Virus record (IMG/VR): IMGVR_UViG_3300046170_000087
Coordinates: 1 to 32,966 of that record
Reading direction: 5' to 3' (one strand)
Source of the DNA: a virus
DNA: 32,966 nt
Position numbers and translations under genes: made by a program. The notes under the pieces are model-generated. The model made no database searches, was not told where the DNA came from, and worked only from the letters and a program-made list of their open reading frames with translations. The stretch's first letter is position 1, and the number at the start of each line of letters is the position of its first letter. Shown here piece by piece: positions 23,911 to 32,090 of the stretch.

Positions 23911-24774
23911 TTAAGCTGATTCATCACAGTCGATTTGCACTACTTTGGATTCTTCCATTCTAGTAGCACCAATGCTCATGCAGTAGTAAACTTGAGTTGC
24001 ATAACCTTTGTCAGCTCTCTCATCTATTCTTGCAGAAACATCTTTTCCAATACCTAAAGCAATACCATCTTCTGCCCAAGCAAAACATGATCTGATATTA
24101 GATGCAATCGATAGTCTGTTTGTTACAATAAACTTGAAGCCTAGGAATGTATCCACATCACCCTGCACAAGAGCCTTAACTGTGTTAAAGTCAGAACTTG
24201 TTACTGATGTTGTGTTTAACAGAGCTTCAATCTGATTAGGACCAACAGCAATATATCTTGGTATTGATGGGTCAACGTCAGCTAAATCTAAAATCTTTTT
24301 AGCTTCGATTAACTTGGCAATAGACATATCGGCACTGCCATTTGCAATCTGATTAGCAGCAGCAAATGATGTTGATGTTGAGCCTGTTTCACCTGTAAAG
24401 GATGTTCCAAGTGCAGCAGAAATGACAACGTCATCCATAGCTCTTCCCATTGCTGCAGCAGCAGCTTGTGCATAAGAAGATGTAGGATCGATTAACATTC
24501 TAACCTTATCTTGATCATCAATTAAATCGGCATATTCATAGTCAGCTAAACTCACCCTACGTCTTGCATGAGGTGTGTCCATCTGTGGTGTGTCGGCATG
24601 ACGAGTTGTACGCAACTGAGCTGTAGCAACGCCTACCTGGTCGAAAAAAGCATTCTTTCCAGTAATATTCTCCACACGAACTGCATCTCTTAGACGGCTT
24701 CCCATCTGCTGAGATAGCATCTGCACGTTAGCAGAATACTGTTGGACAAATGCTGTAGTTACTGATGTTGACAT
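23911..24774 (-). CDS. Major capsid protein
   Basis: The 287-residue protein follows the scaffold gene as in T7. Its pattern fits phage capsid proteins of the HK97 fold: VQMLSQQMGSRLRDAVR at the N-terminus, an E-loop-like ADYEYADLIDDQDK, the spine helix AQAAAAAMGRAMDDVVISAALG, and GFKFIVTNRLSI near the end. AAGGAG lies upstream of ATG 24774. It builds the icosahedral head. Confidence 0.9.
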   Translation of the reverse strand: MSTSVTTAFVQQYSANVQMLSQQMGSRLRDAVRVENITGKNAFFDQVGVATAQLRTTRHADTPQMDTPHARRRVSLADYEYADLIDDQDKVRMLIDPTSSYAQAAAAAMGRAMDDVVISAALGTSFTGETGSTSTSFAAANQIANGSADMSIAKLIEAKKILDLADVDPSIPRYIAVGPNQIEALLNTTSVTSSDFNTVKALVQGDVDTFLGFKFIVTNRLSIASNIRSCFAWAEDGIALGIGKDVSARIDERADKGYATQVYYCMSIGATRMEESKVVQIDCDESA

Positions 24775-24820
24775 TTAAGTCTCCTTCGTAAAAGTTACAT
24801 TTGATTTTATTTGCAGTGTG

Positions 24821-25039
24821 CTACCCTTTACGGACACTCCTAGTTTTTTGAGCCGACTTTAGGCTATCGTCTTTCCGATTGTCTTGAGGACTTGTTGCCA
24901 AGCTACCCTGCATAACCCATTCGTAATATATATCAGCAAGTTTCTCTGGATGCAACACATCTCTTTGTGTTCCAAACTCGACTGCAAGCCGTAAACATTC
25001 CAAACGGATATCTTGGTCAGGAGTTACATCATTAGCCAT
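24821..25039 (-). CDS. Small head-region protein (72 aa)
   Basis: The protein is acidic at the front (DVTPDQDIRLECLRLAVE) and basic at the end (SLKSAQKTRSVRKG). It lies between scaffold and capsid genes, overlaps the scaffold gene by 8 nt, and is followed by a 46-bp gap. I do not recognise it; a scaffold accessory or head component is the natural guess. Confidence 0.6.
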   Translation of the reverse strand: MANDVTPDQDIRLECLRLAVEFGTQRDVLHPEKLADIYYEWVMQGSLATSPQDNRKDDSLKSAQKTRSVRKG

Positions 25040-25877
25040 GTATATACCCCATCAATTCCTGCATACGTTCAACAGCACGCTGCCTTCCTATAGGATCCTT
25101 CCTATTCCAATAGGCGTGTGACTTGTCGTTCATAATTGCATCAACTTCTTGTTGTGCCATTTGTGGTGTGTAAGCTCTGTTAACAGCATTATCAGATACA
25201 GTATCTTCGCTTGTAACAGTTGACTTAAACTCACCCATAGCAGCAAATGCCTTAATGAAAGCTGGATGATTACCAATTAATGTACCATCTTCTAGTTTCA
25301 TTTGTAATAAATCAGGACCACCAAACTGCTCAACAACTTCTTTTGCAGCCGTTACCTTTTGCTCGAAAGCCTGACCCCATTCTTTTTGAAGTTCTGCTGC
25401 TGTAGCTTCAGCTTGTTGTTCTGCTTGCTGTTGCATAGCTTCTGAGCTTTGTGCGACTGAGCTTTTATAATAATCTAATACACCCTGTGCTTGCTGTGGT
25501 GTTAGTCTCAGATTATGTGCAATGTCTGCATATTGTTTAGCTACATCTTCAGTAATAACATTACCATCAACAGGCAACTCATAACCTTCTGGTGTCTCTG
25601 GTCTTCCTAACTTACTGTAAATATTATCTAAATCTTCGTCTGTTGGATTCTTTGGCAACGGAACTTTGTCACTACCAATTAATCTTTGTGCGTTTACATA
25701 ACTCCTAGCTAAGTTACCAACGTCTTTGATTGGTGATAGACTAGGATGCTCCCTTAATTCTTCTGGTATCATTTCAATGAAACTGTTACCAGACCCACCT
25801 TGTGCAACCTCTGCTGGTGTTTCCAGCGTTGTAGGCTGTACTGGTTCGGCTACCTGTTCAGCAACTTGTTCTGACAT
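25032..25877 (-). CDS. Scaffolding protein (T7 gp9-like)
   Basis: The 281-residue protein is hydrophilic and helical with a long Gln/Ala/Glu coiled coil (SSEAMQQQAEQQAEATAAE). The segment YSKLGRPETPEGYELPV is a well-known mark of scaffold proteins in T7-like and related phages. It sits directly before the capsid gene. It would shape the procapsid and be released on packaging. Confidence 0.85.
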   Translation of the reverse strand: MSEQVAEQVAEPVQPTTLETPAEVAQGGSGNSFIEMIPEELREHPSLSPIKDVGNLARSYVNAQRLIGSDKVPLPKNPTDEDLDNIYSKLGRPETPEGYELPVDGNVITEDVAKQYADIAHNLRLTPQQAQGVLDYYKSSVAQSSEAMQQQAEQQAEATAAELQKEWGQAFEQKVTAAKEVVEQFGGPDLLQMKLEDGTLIGNHPAFIKAFAAMGEFKSTVTSEDTVSDNAVNRAYTPQMAQQEVDAIMNDKSHAYWNRKDPIGRQRAVERMQELMGYIHG

Positions 25878-25879
25878 AT

Positions 25880-26083
25880 TTACTCCTCTTTCATCATGTT
25901 ATAAATGTGTAGTATGACTGCCCTTTTACCTTCTTCAAAGGCTGTAGCATTGGCATCCCCAGCTACATAACTTGAAGCACGCCAGTTACAACGCAACTCC
26001 AAATCCTCCAAAACTTTCTTACCAGCGTTATCCTCAAATGTATCTTTATACATTAACTTGAGTTGTGCTATCTGGTCATTCAT
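25880..26083 (-). CDS. Small protein between portal and scaffold (67 aa)
   Basis: The protein (NDQIAQLKLMYKDTFEDNAG, WRASSYVAGDANATAFEEG) resembles the small proteins found after the portal in T7-like marine phages, sometimes called Bbp19-type. Start ATG 26083 overlaps the portal stop by 8 nt and is preferred to GTG 26089. The function is unknown. Confidence 0.6.
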   Translation of the reverse strand: MNDQIAQLKLMYKDTFEDNAGKKVLEDLELRCNWRASSYVAGDANATAFEEGKRAVILHIYNMMKEE

Positions 26084-27668
26084 TTGCACCCACCATTCTT
26101 ACAGCTTGTGCAGCTTGACCAACTGTAGCAACATCTTCTTGCTCCATTTGTCTTTCCATCTGCTCTTGCTGCATCATTGCACGCTGTTCTCTTTCCTCAT
26201 CAATAGATGACTGTGGTCTTAATACTTTCTTTGGCACTCCCAATGCGTCTGTTAAATAGTTTACCAATCCATCAGGATCTATATGGTCGCCAACAGGTAG
26301 TGACTGTGACAACGGCATCAATATCTCTAAGGCTCTCATCACACCATTAACAGAGCTAGACTTCTGTGCTCTAGCAAGTGGAGAAACATATTCAATATCA
26401 ATATCCATGCCCTGCAACACCTCTGGTGGTACTGCAAGCATATCAGCACGAAGCATCAAAGCAAACGCCCTGTCAATCAAAGGTCTTAGCATTTCGTTCA
26501 TTAACCTACCAAGAACAGGACCAATAACTCTCATTCGTTCTTCCTGTCTTTGTATTACTTCAGTAGCTGTCATGTTTGGTTGATTGCCACTTAAAAGTTG
26601 GTCAACGAAGAACGCAGTACGAATTGCTGCCCTTCGTTGTTCTTCCATATTCAGTCCAATAGGTATGTTAGCACCAGTTTGTAATGGCGTAATCGTATCC
26701 CTGGAACCTGATCTGTAAAAGTTGAGACCCCCAGGCTGGGTTCGTATAGGGAGTAAAAACCCATCATCAGGCACTAGTAGTGGAGGATCTATCATTTTTT
26801 GTGCCGCTTGTATGATTGTTTTAGACATAAGATTAATCATCTTAACATCTGGCAATGCAACCATTGCTGGAGATCTCCCCATCACTTCCCCTGTTGCCTT
26901 TAGGAAGCGTGGAACAACGTATGGCAGTTCTTGGAAACCACTCTCTGCCAGTATCATCTTAGTCTCCATGCAAATATACATGGATGCAAACGGCATATTT
27001 TTATTATCTGCTTTCGTTGGATCCCTATCTTTCCTAGGCATCACAACATGAAGTATATCTACATTCTCATCAGGCTTCTTCTCAAATGTCCTGGCAATAA
27101 AAGCACCGACATTATCAATACCAAACCTTTGTACAGCTTGTCTTGCAGGTATCTCATACTTTCTAAATACAGTATCAACTATACCATATTGATCTTCTGT
27201 AACGTAAAACTCTGATATATGTCTTGTGCTAAAACGTAATGTTTTATCATCCATCTCCACAAACATACAGCCAGTACCAAAAACAACTAGGTCAACATAC
27301 ATCTCATGGACTTCAGTTTCAAAGTTAGACATGGTAAAAGCACGCATCATTCTTTGTGATGAATCCTCTAACCACCTTTGTACTTCTTCGTCTCTGCCTA
27401 GCTCTTCATCTTTCATTGTCAAATGGAACCAAGGTGTAGCACCTGATGTTAGCATCCCATGTAAACTAGATGACAACAGATCAACTGCTTGCAAAGCTGT
27501 ACCATCAAAGATAAGTTCCATTCTCTTTTCGCCACGGCTTCTTTTCTTAACTATGTCAGCCTTTCTTGGCAACATATAGTCAGCTAACTCCTGGTAATGG
27601 TTGTTCCAGTTATCTCGCTGACCTTCAACGTGTTGAAATCTAGCAACTATATCTTTGACATTCATCAT
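26076..27668 (-). CDS. Portal protein (T7 gp8-like head-tail connector)
   Basis: The 530-residue protein has the phrases of T7-type portals: WNNHYQELADYMLPRKAD, GERRME-like RGEKRMELIFDGTALQAVD, and NQPNMTATEVIQRQEERM in the wing/stem region. T7 gp8 is 536 residues. It forms the ring through which DNA enters and leaves. A second ATG directly follows the first. Confidence 0.92.
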   Translation of the reverse strand: MMNVKDIVARFQHVEGQRDNWNNHYQELADYMLPRKADIVKKRSRGEKRMELIFDGTALQAVDLLSSSLHGMLTSGATPWFHLTMKDEELGRDEEVQRWLEDSSQRMMRAFTMSNFETEVHEMYVDLVVFGTGCMFVEMDDKTLRFSTRHISEFYVTEDQYGIVDTVFRKYEIPARQAVQRFGIDNVGAFIARTFEKKPDENVDILHVVMPRKDRDPTKADNKNMPFASMYICMETKMILAESGFQELPYVVPRFLKATGEVMGRSPAMVALPDVKMINLMSKTIIQAAQKMIDPPLLVPDDGFLLPIRTQPGGLNFYRSGSRDTITPLQTGANIPIGLNMEEQRRAAIRTAFFVDQLLSGNQPNMTATEVIQRQEERMRVIGPVLGRLMNEMLRPLIDRAFALMLRADMLAVPPEVLQGMDIDIEYVSPLARAQKSSSVNGVMRALEILMPLSQSLPVGDHIDPDGLVNYLTDALGVPKKVLRPQSSIDEEREQRAMMQQEQMERQMEQEDVATVGQAAQAVRMVGANE

Positions 27669-27672
27669 AGCT

Positions 27673-27894
27673 CTATCCTAATAAAGTTGGTGTCCCACCT
27701 GTACTGCCCATGCTAGTAGACGTTTCGCCTAGCTGTCCAGCAACAATCGTACTGCCACGACCCCTACGCTTTTTTCTTTCTGTTGCTTCAGCTTCCCCAG
27801 CTAATGCAGCAGCCTTTTCGTAATCGGCTTGAGCAGGTTCTTCTGGAACTGGTGGTGGTGGTGGAACGTATACTTTAGGTTTAAGGAACGACAT
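27673..27894 (-). CDS. Small proline-rich virion-region protein (73 aa)
   Basis: The protein begins with VYVPPPPPVPEEPAQADYEK, continues with a charged helix (EATERKKRRGRGS) and ends in glycine/threonine-rich sequence (GSTGGTPTLLG). Short PPP-rich, RRGRGS-containing proteins lie just before the portal gene in many marine podoviruses. Function unknown; it starts 9 nt after the preceding gene. Confidence 0.6.
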   Translation of the reverse strand: MSFLKPKVYVPPPPPVPEEPAQADYEKAAALAGEAEATERKKRRGRGSTIVAGQLGETSTSMGSTGGTPTLLG

Positions 27895-27903
27895 TAGTAT
27901 CTC

Positions 27904-28299
27904 CTATGTGCTTATTGATTTTTTTGATGGTGGTCTTGTAACTACGCCATAACCTTCCATGATCGTACCACCTTGACCTGATCTTTTTCCTCTAGTCGCA
28001 TACCTGGTCATAATAGGTGGCTTCTCATCTTCAATAACTTCAGGTGTAATCTCTGGCGTAACTTCTGGTTGTGCTGGTGCCCGGTAATCCATTTTGTCCG
28101 TACCAGTTACAGTCTCCACAACTTCTTTTGTTAGCTTCTTTACTGGTTTTTCCAATGGCTCAACTATGTCTGCACCTACCTTTTCAACCACATTAACAGC
28201 TTTCTTAACAGGTCTTTCCAATGGTTCTACTAAAGCCTTTTCAGCTTTTTGTAATGTTTTCTTTGTAGCTCTTGCAATTTTCTTTGGAGCACCACCCAT
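27904..28299 (-). CDS. Lysine-rich repeat protein next to the acyltransferase (131 aa)
   Basis: The N-terminal 65 residues hold a near-duplicate: ALVEPLERPVKKAVNVVEK and DIVEPLEKPVKKLTKEVVE, each an amphipathic lysine-rich helix. A proline/glutamate-rich linker (EVTPEITPEVIEDEKPP) and a glycine-rich basic tail follow. It starts 1 nt after the HlyC-like acyltransferase gene ends, so they are probably made together. The repeated P-V-K-K sites would be reasonable targets for a lysine acyltransferase (inference only). It could equally be a DNA-binding or virion protein. Confidence 0.6.
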   Translation of the reverse strand: MGGAPKKIARATKKTLQKAEKALVEPLERPVKKAVNVVEKVGADIVEPLEKPVKKLTKEVVETVTGTDKMDYRAPAQPEVTPEITPEVIEDEKPPIMTRYATRGKRSGQGGTIMEGYGVVTRPPSKKSIST

Positions 28300-28300
28300 G

Positions 28301-28708
28301 TTACTTTCCTTTCACTGTATGCCAACCTAACTTTCTAGTTTCAGGTCTAAACCAAAAGGCTTTCTTATAGCCACTTCGCATGAACATCCTTTTTAATTCA
28401 AGGAATCCTTTTCTTGTATAACCTTTTTTTGCAATAAAGTCTACTAACCAAACATCATTGCCACCTCCCTTGTATCCATCAGTAGGGAAGTATGTGGTTC
28501 CAACATAGTCATAAACCTGCTCATCATTAGGAAAACCCCAAGTAGCAAAGACCAATGGCTCATGAAATTCGTTTCTCATAATCTTATACTGTCTTATCCC
28601 TAAAGGTTTTTCAATATATTCTTGTATCATGCTATCATCCCAGTCTCTATGATGCTCACTATACCTCACCATCTCCAGTGCATCTTCATAGTCCTGCCCA
28701 TACCTCAT
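28301..28708 (-). CDS. HlyC-like toxin-activating lysine acyltransferase
   Basis: The 135-residue protein matches the plan of HlyC/RTX toxin acyltransferases: SEHHRDW (His19/His20, where HlyC has its catalytic His23), PLGIRQY, EPLVFATWGFPNDEQVYDY (HlyC relatives read P-xAyxsWA-xls-e-e), then NDVWLVDFIAKKGY with Asp90, matching the catalytic Asp92 of HlyC, and a final basic stretch. HlyC enzymes move fatty acyl chains from acyl carrier protein to lysines of a target. Here it lies between the large terminase (ATGA overlap) and the lysine-rich gene at 27904-28299, so the target may be a virion protein. The call rests on motif spacing. Confidence 0.7.
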   Translation of the reverse strand: MRYGQDYEDALEMVRYSEHHRDWDDSMIQEYIEKPLGIRQYKIMRNEFHEPLVFATWGFPNDEQVYDYVGTTYFPTDGYKGGGNDVWLVDFIAKKGYTRKGFLELKRMFMRSGYKKAFWFRPETRKLGWHTVKGK

Positions 28709-29991
28709 AGCGTAAAAGGATTGTACTCATTAACAGCCACCGATTGTGGTGCTCTTGTCATCACAGTACGATTCTCCAACCCAACAGATAAGTATCTAAA
28801 CGCATCAGCAGCGTGACTTGTAAAGTCATGCCTAGGCTGATCTCGGAATAACTTTTTCTTTTCATCCCATTCCTGCCTATACTGTCTTAACATTTCCAAC
28901 CCTTCAGCACATTTGTCTCTATCAAAGTAGCATTTAGGTATCATCATTCTAGCAGCGTTGATTCCGTCAGCTATTTTCATTCGAGGTATCACCTTAAATC
29001 GTATCCCCAAGCTAAAAGCTGTCTCTAATCTCGATTTCCCACTACCCAGTTCTCGAACTTCAATATCATGTGGAGCAAGATGATCTCCCCAGTGATAATC
29101 TTTCTTTCGCAATACTTCAGCGTAATGGTCCAAGCCAACGCCACTATTCTCATAATAGTCAATAACATTAACAGCACCCCCTCTATAGATCTGTGCAAAC
29201 CAAATAGCCGTTGAATCATTAATTCCTAAGTCCCAAGCTGTATGAACTGGCAACGCAGGATCGTATGGAACCCTGGTAATCTTGCCATTGTCATCAGCAT
29301 CAGCTAATAGTTTCCCATAATACGCACCAATAATAGCAGCCGTAAACGAACACTCATACTCTTGCTCATACTGCTCTGGTGTCATTTGCAACTTAGCAGC
29401 TTCTAGCTCGACATCTTTTACAAGTTTCGTTTCACTAGCTTTGGCAATCTTCCAGTACCACTGGTCAGAACCTTCTTCACTCTGCTCTTTAGCCGATTGA
29501 AGTATATCAAAAAAATGATTATGCCCAGCAGGTGTTCCCAAAAAGATGGCACTACCCTCTCTATCGGATAGGGCTGGTCTTACAACCTCCCCCCATACCC
29601 TAGGATTCTGCATCCCATACTCATCAAAGACACACAAGTCTAAGTATATACCTCTCAAAGCATCAGGATTTTCACCTGATAATAACATAATCCGACCATT
29701 GTTAGGAAAGTCAGCCCTCAGCTCAGTCTCATTAAAAGTAACACCAGGTATCACTCCAGCATAATACTTCACATAATCCCAGCTTATCCTCTTAGCTTGC
29801 GTAAACGTAGGAGCAACTAACGCAACTCTTGGTCTTGGTAACTCACAAGTAAGCACATGTTTAATCATATGATTGACAGCAAATACAGTTTTACCAAAGC
29901 GTCTGTGCATAACCAGCACATTCCACCTTTTCAAGTTCTTGTGCATCTCAGCCTGTAAGTCTCTAGGCTTGTATGGTATCTTAACTTGCAT
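28705..29991 (-). CDS. Terminase large subunit
   Basis: The 428-residue protein has the ATPase motifs MHRRFGKT (Walker A, 28-35) and LCVFDEYG (Walker B, Asp123-Glu124), then LGTPAGHNHF. The nuclease domain shows TAWDLGINDST (Asp254), and HAADAFRY near the end supplies the final acid. Length and pattern fit the Sf6/P22-like type and not the 586-residue T7 gp19. That type usually packages by headful and gives circularly permuted DNA. It overlaps the small terminase gene by 11 nt. Confidence 0.92.
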   Translation of the reverse strand: MQVKIPYKPRDLQAEMHKNLKRWNVLVMHRRFGKTVFAVNHMIKHVLTCELPRPRVALVAPTFTQAKRISWDYVKYYAGVIPGVTFNETELRADFPNNGRIMLLSGENPDALRGIYLDLCVFDEYGMQNPRVWGEVVRPALSDREGSAIFLGTPAGHNHFFDILQSAKEQSEEGSDQWYWKIAKASETKLVKDVELEAAKLQMTPEQYEQEYECSFTAAIIGAYYGKLLADADDNGKITRVPYDPALPVHTAWDLGINDSTAIWFAQIYRGGAVNVIDYYENSGVGLDHYAEVLRKKDYHWGDHLAPHDIEVRELGSGKSRLETAFSLGIRFKVIPRMKIADGINAARMMIPKCYFDRDKCAEGLEMLRQYRQEWDEKKKLFRDQPRHDFTSHAADAFRYLSVGLENRTVMTRAPQSVAVNEYNPFTL

Positions 29992-30370
29992 CCTCTGAAC
30001 CAGTCTCCCAAACTATCTTCAATGAACCATCACTGATCTCAACGCCTGTTCTGTTCTTAGCTTCGCCAAATCTCTCTGGTAATATCTTCTGCACCTTCCA
30101 ACGTACATGATGCCCATAGTCTCTCAATAGATTAGGATCGTAACTCTTACGACCATGTAACGCATCTCCGTACATATCCTCTAGCTCTTCTAGTGCTTTC
30201 TCAGCAGCCTGTCTCTGTGCAGTCTTAATATTGTTGTCTAGGTCAGCATCTTTGCTCATATGGCGATATAACGTAGCACGGCTAACCTTTGCATCTTGAC
30301 AAGCCTTTACTAGGCTGTGTCCGTCTGTAATGGATGCTATGATGTGCTCTTGTTTTGCTTTGCTTATCAT
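29981..30370 (-). CDS. Terminase small subunit
   Basis: The protein (129 aa from ATG 30370) has an N-terminal helix-turn-helix (SLVKACQDAKVSRATLYRHM) and a helical oligomerisation part (AAEKALEELEDMYG). This is the form of small terminases that pick the packaging site. A GTG at 30412 could extend it by 14 residues, but ATG fits the domain border. It is the first gene of the leftward late operon; there is no clear ribosome-binding site. Confidence 0.8.
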   Translation of the reverse strand: MISKAKQEHIIASITDGHSLVKACQDAKVSRATLYRHMSKDADLDNNIKTAQRQAAEKALEELEDMYGDALHGRKSYDPNLLRDYGHHVRWKVQKILPERFGEAKNRTGVEISDGSLKIVWETGSEDAS

Positions 30371-30746
30371 GTGTGTGTGAATGTACCTATTAATTGATAT
30401 ATATGGTGGCACGCCTGGCTGGGGTGGATACCTTAATTATTATACCCCCCATGCCTTGCCAAACTGCATACATTTTTATTATTGCTTTTCTTGTTTTGAA
30501 TTTCATGTTTCATTCTTTGCCGTGTAGAACTGTATCATTCAATATTTATTCTGCGTGTATCTCTCCCTAATATGCTAACAAATAAACTATTATTCACAGC
30601 TAATCAATATTATTTTTTACTTGCTATATATAGCCTTTGCACCAGCTGGAAAAACAATAATAATTTTTTTTGCATTTAGTACTTGACTAATGGAACATAG
30701 TTCCTATATATAATAAGACAACGACAAACAAAGCAAAGGTTAAAAC
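30371..30746. promoter_or_regulatory. Divergent control region between late and small-gene operons
   Basis: No gene is seen in this 376-bp gap. On the minus strand a TATAAT lies at 30444-30439 facing the small terminase gene, but with no good -35 box. On the plus strand TTGACT (30683-30688) is followed by TATATA at 30705 or 30707 (16- or 18-nt spacing) and TATAAT at 30709. Between these boxes is the palindrome GGAAC-ATA-GTTCC (30692-30704), a likely operator. A C-run (CCCCCC at 30445-30450) is striking in such AT-rich DNA. A packaging site or an origin could also lie here, but nothing marks one. Confidence 0.5.
30683..30714 (+). promoter_or_regulatory. Rightward promoter with an operator between -35 and -10
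   Basis: TTGACT at 30683 and the overlapping TATATA/TATAAT boxes at 30705-30714 form a sigma-70-like promoter for the small-gene series that starts at 30747. The 13-bp palindrome at 30692-30704 fills the spacer, the place where a bound protein blocks RNA polymerase. The spacing does not fit a LexA box. Confidence 0.55.
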
Positions 30747-30950
30747 ATGACAATCAAAACAATGATAAACAAATCTAAATATGTTTATGGGTACGTTTCA
30801 ACAAGTGAACATGATGGAATGTACTTAAGATTAAACAAGGCTGATGTTCTTGCAATGTATAATAATAAATACTCAAGAGAACAGATGGACATTAATAACT
30901 TTGATCTAAGACAAGACAATCAAGGTAATACAAATCTTTACATTAACTAA
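30747..30950 (+). CDS. Unknown small early protein (67 aa)
   Basis: This is the first gene of the small-gene series. It is basic at the front (MTIKTMINKSKYVYGYVST) and polar and asparagine-rich after that (NNKYSREQMDINNFDLR). No family is recognised. The leader AAGCAAAGG lies upstream. The position after a strong, possibly repressed promoter suggests an early role against the host. Confidence 0.6.
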   Translation: MTIKTMINKSKYVYGYVSTSEHDGMYLRLNKADVLAMYNNKYSREQMDINNFDLRQDNQGNTNLYIN

Positions 30951-30972
30951 ACCAAGCAAAGGAGCAAAGACA

Positions 30973-31251
30973 ATGATAGTTAGAAACATGACAAGTAACA
31001 AAGGCAATAAGATTGCTAACCAGTTCATTATAACAGACGATTATGAAAATACTTATTTTAAATCGTACGATTCAATAATTGTCAAAATAGGTAATAAGAC
31101 TATGGGAACTAATCCGATTTATTTAGATAAAACATTTTGGGATTATTCTGTAACTACCGGTAAATACAGAAACATATTCTTGAATGAAACCAAAAAAGAA
31201 ACAGAAAAGAAAATCAAGAATGGAACTTACATTCTAACAAATCTTAATTAA
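30973..31251 (+). CDS. Unknown small early protein (92 aa)
   Basis: It is a compact protein with alternating strands (NQFIITDDYENTYFKSYDS, IIVKIGNKTMG, FWDYSVTTGKY), rich in lysine and aromatic residues. No family is recognised. The 22-nt leader AACCAAGCAAAGGAGC before it is a variant of the repeated leader of this series. Confidence 0.6.
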   Translation: MIVRNMTSNKGNKIANQFIITDDYENTYFKSYDSIIVKIGNKTMGTNPIYLDKTFWDYSVTTGKYRNIFLNETKKETEKKIKNGTYILTNLN

Positions 31252-31267
31252 AAGAAAGGGAGCTAAA

Positions 31268-31399
31268 ATGGGATATCAAGACAAAAAATCTGAATGTGTT
31301 GGATGCGATGCAAAAACAGAAGGCACAATTAGGGAAGAGTTTAATTGGCATCTATGCGATGAATGTTACGAACAAGCTTTAGAACAAGAAACAGATTAA
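31268..31399 (+). CDS. Small zinc-finger protein (43 aa)
   Basis: The 43-residue protein has CVGCDAKTEG and HLCDECYEQ, a CxxC...CxxC zinc knuckle, in an acidic chain ending EQETD. AAAGGGAG lies 6-13 nt before ATG 31268. Short Zn-ribbon proteins in phage early regions can bind host RNA polymerase or other targets; here the role is unknown. It is below common length limits for gene finding. Confidence 0.6.
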   Translation: MGYQDKKSECVGCDAKTEGTIREEFNWHLCDECYEQALEQETD

Positions 31400-31411
31400 C
31401 TTATATCACTT

Positions 31412-31438
31412 ATAAACTAGGATCTATTCCTAGTTTAT
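31412..31438 (+). other. Intergenic RNA hairpin (11-bp stem)
   Basis: ATAAACTAGGA (31412-31422) and TCCTAGTTTAT (31428-31438) form a perfect stem with a 5-nt loop, extendable by three more pairs including one G-U. A second weaker stem (GAGCT...AGCTC, 31441-31457) follows. It lacks a U-run, so it is more like a processing or mRNA-stabilising element than a terminator. The next gene's leader begins just after it. Confidence 0.55.
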
Positions 31439-31487
31439 GAGAGCTATAAGAAAGCTCATAACCTAGCAACTAAGAAAGGAACTAAAC

Positions 31488-31793
31488 ATGAAACAATCAA
31501 CAGTTAAATTTGCATGGAATGATAATTATAATATGAACTGTGATATTGATGAGCTTAAGAAATTAGGCTTTATTAATTCATCATATCATAATGATCTAGC
31601 ACCATCTTACACAAATAAAAAAGGCAATATACAAGTTTTCTTTTTTGACCTTGAAGATGAAAGCATAAAGCAAGAAGACATAAAGCATAAATACTCAATA
31701 ATGAAGTTAGATGATAACGGAGAGTATTTAGAAGACGTTGGAATTACTAACTCATTCAATGAAATGGTTAGCTTAGTTAAATCAGCAGAATAA
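31488..31793 (+). CDS. Unknown small early protein (101 aa)
   Basis: The protein is acidic (ELKKLGFINSSYHND, FDLEDESIKQEDIKHK) with an alpha/beta pattern and no membrane segment. It is not recognised. CCTAGCAA...GAAAGG (31462-31479) precedes ATG 31488. Confidence 0.6.
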   Translation: MKQSTVKFAWNDNYNMNCDIDELKKLGFINSSYHNDLAPSYTNKKGNIQVFFFDLEDESIKQEDIKHKYSIMKLDDNGEYLEDVGITNSFNEMVSLVKSAE

Positions 31794-31805
31794 GGAGAAT
31801 AAACA

Positions 31806-31949
31806 ATGAATGATAAAAAACTATTATGGCAACTGTTTAAGGATATGACAGACAAAGAAATATCCAAATATAACAAGGATCATAAACTTTATGGTAGCAA
31901 CAAACTAACAAGACAACAGATTAATAATTGGAGTTCTGAAGATGACTAA
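31806..31949 (+). CDS. Unknown small early protein (47 aa)
   Basis: A 47-residue, hydrophilic protein (LLWQLFKDMTDKEISKYN, RQQINNWSSEDD). AAGGAG lies before ATG 31806. The end overlaps the next start by 8 nt (31942). No family is recognised. Confidence 0.55.
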   Translation: MNDKKLLWQLFKDMTDKEISKYNKDHKLYGSNKLTRQQINNWSSEDD

Positions 31950-32079
31950 GAAACAAATAGCAGAATATCTTATATTATTCGTACTAGGTTTAATAATAAC
32001 TATAGGTTTTGTTAATCCAGTATCTAAAGAATACACTTGGTGGAATTTAATATATCAATCAAAAGATTTAACCCAGTAA
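31942..32079 (+). CDS. Small single-pass membrane protein (45 aa)
   Basis: The protein has one strong hydrophobic segment near the N-terminus (YLILFVLGLIITIGFV) after MTKKQIAE, followed by a short polar tail. The start overlaps the preceding gene by 8 nt. Such single-pass peptides in early regions can act on the host membrane or on superinfecting phages; the role here is unknown. Confidence 0.6.
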   Translation: MTKKQIAEYLILFVLGLIITIGFVNPVSKEYTWWNLIYQSKDLTQ

Positions 32080-32090
32080 ACAAAAAGAAT

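Noticed and set aside
30371-30412. Longer small terminase from GTG 30412
   Set aside because: The extra 14 residues are not typical of the domain and no ribosome-binding site supports the GTG.
30692-30704. LexA box in the small-gene promoter
   Set aside because: The spacing GAAC-N3-GTTC does not fit the GAAC-N4-GTTC type nor the GTTC-N7-GTTC type of Alphaproteobacteria.
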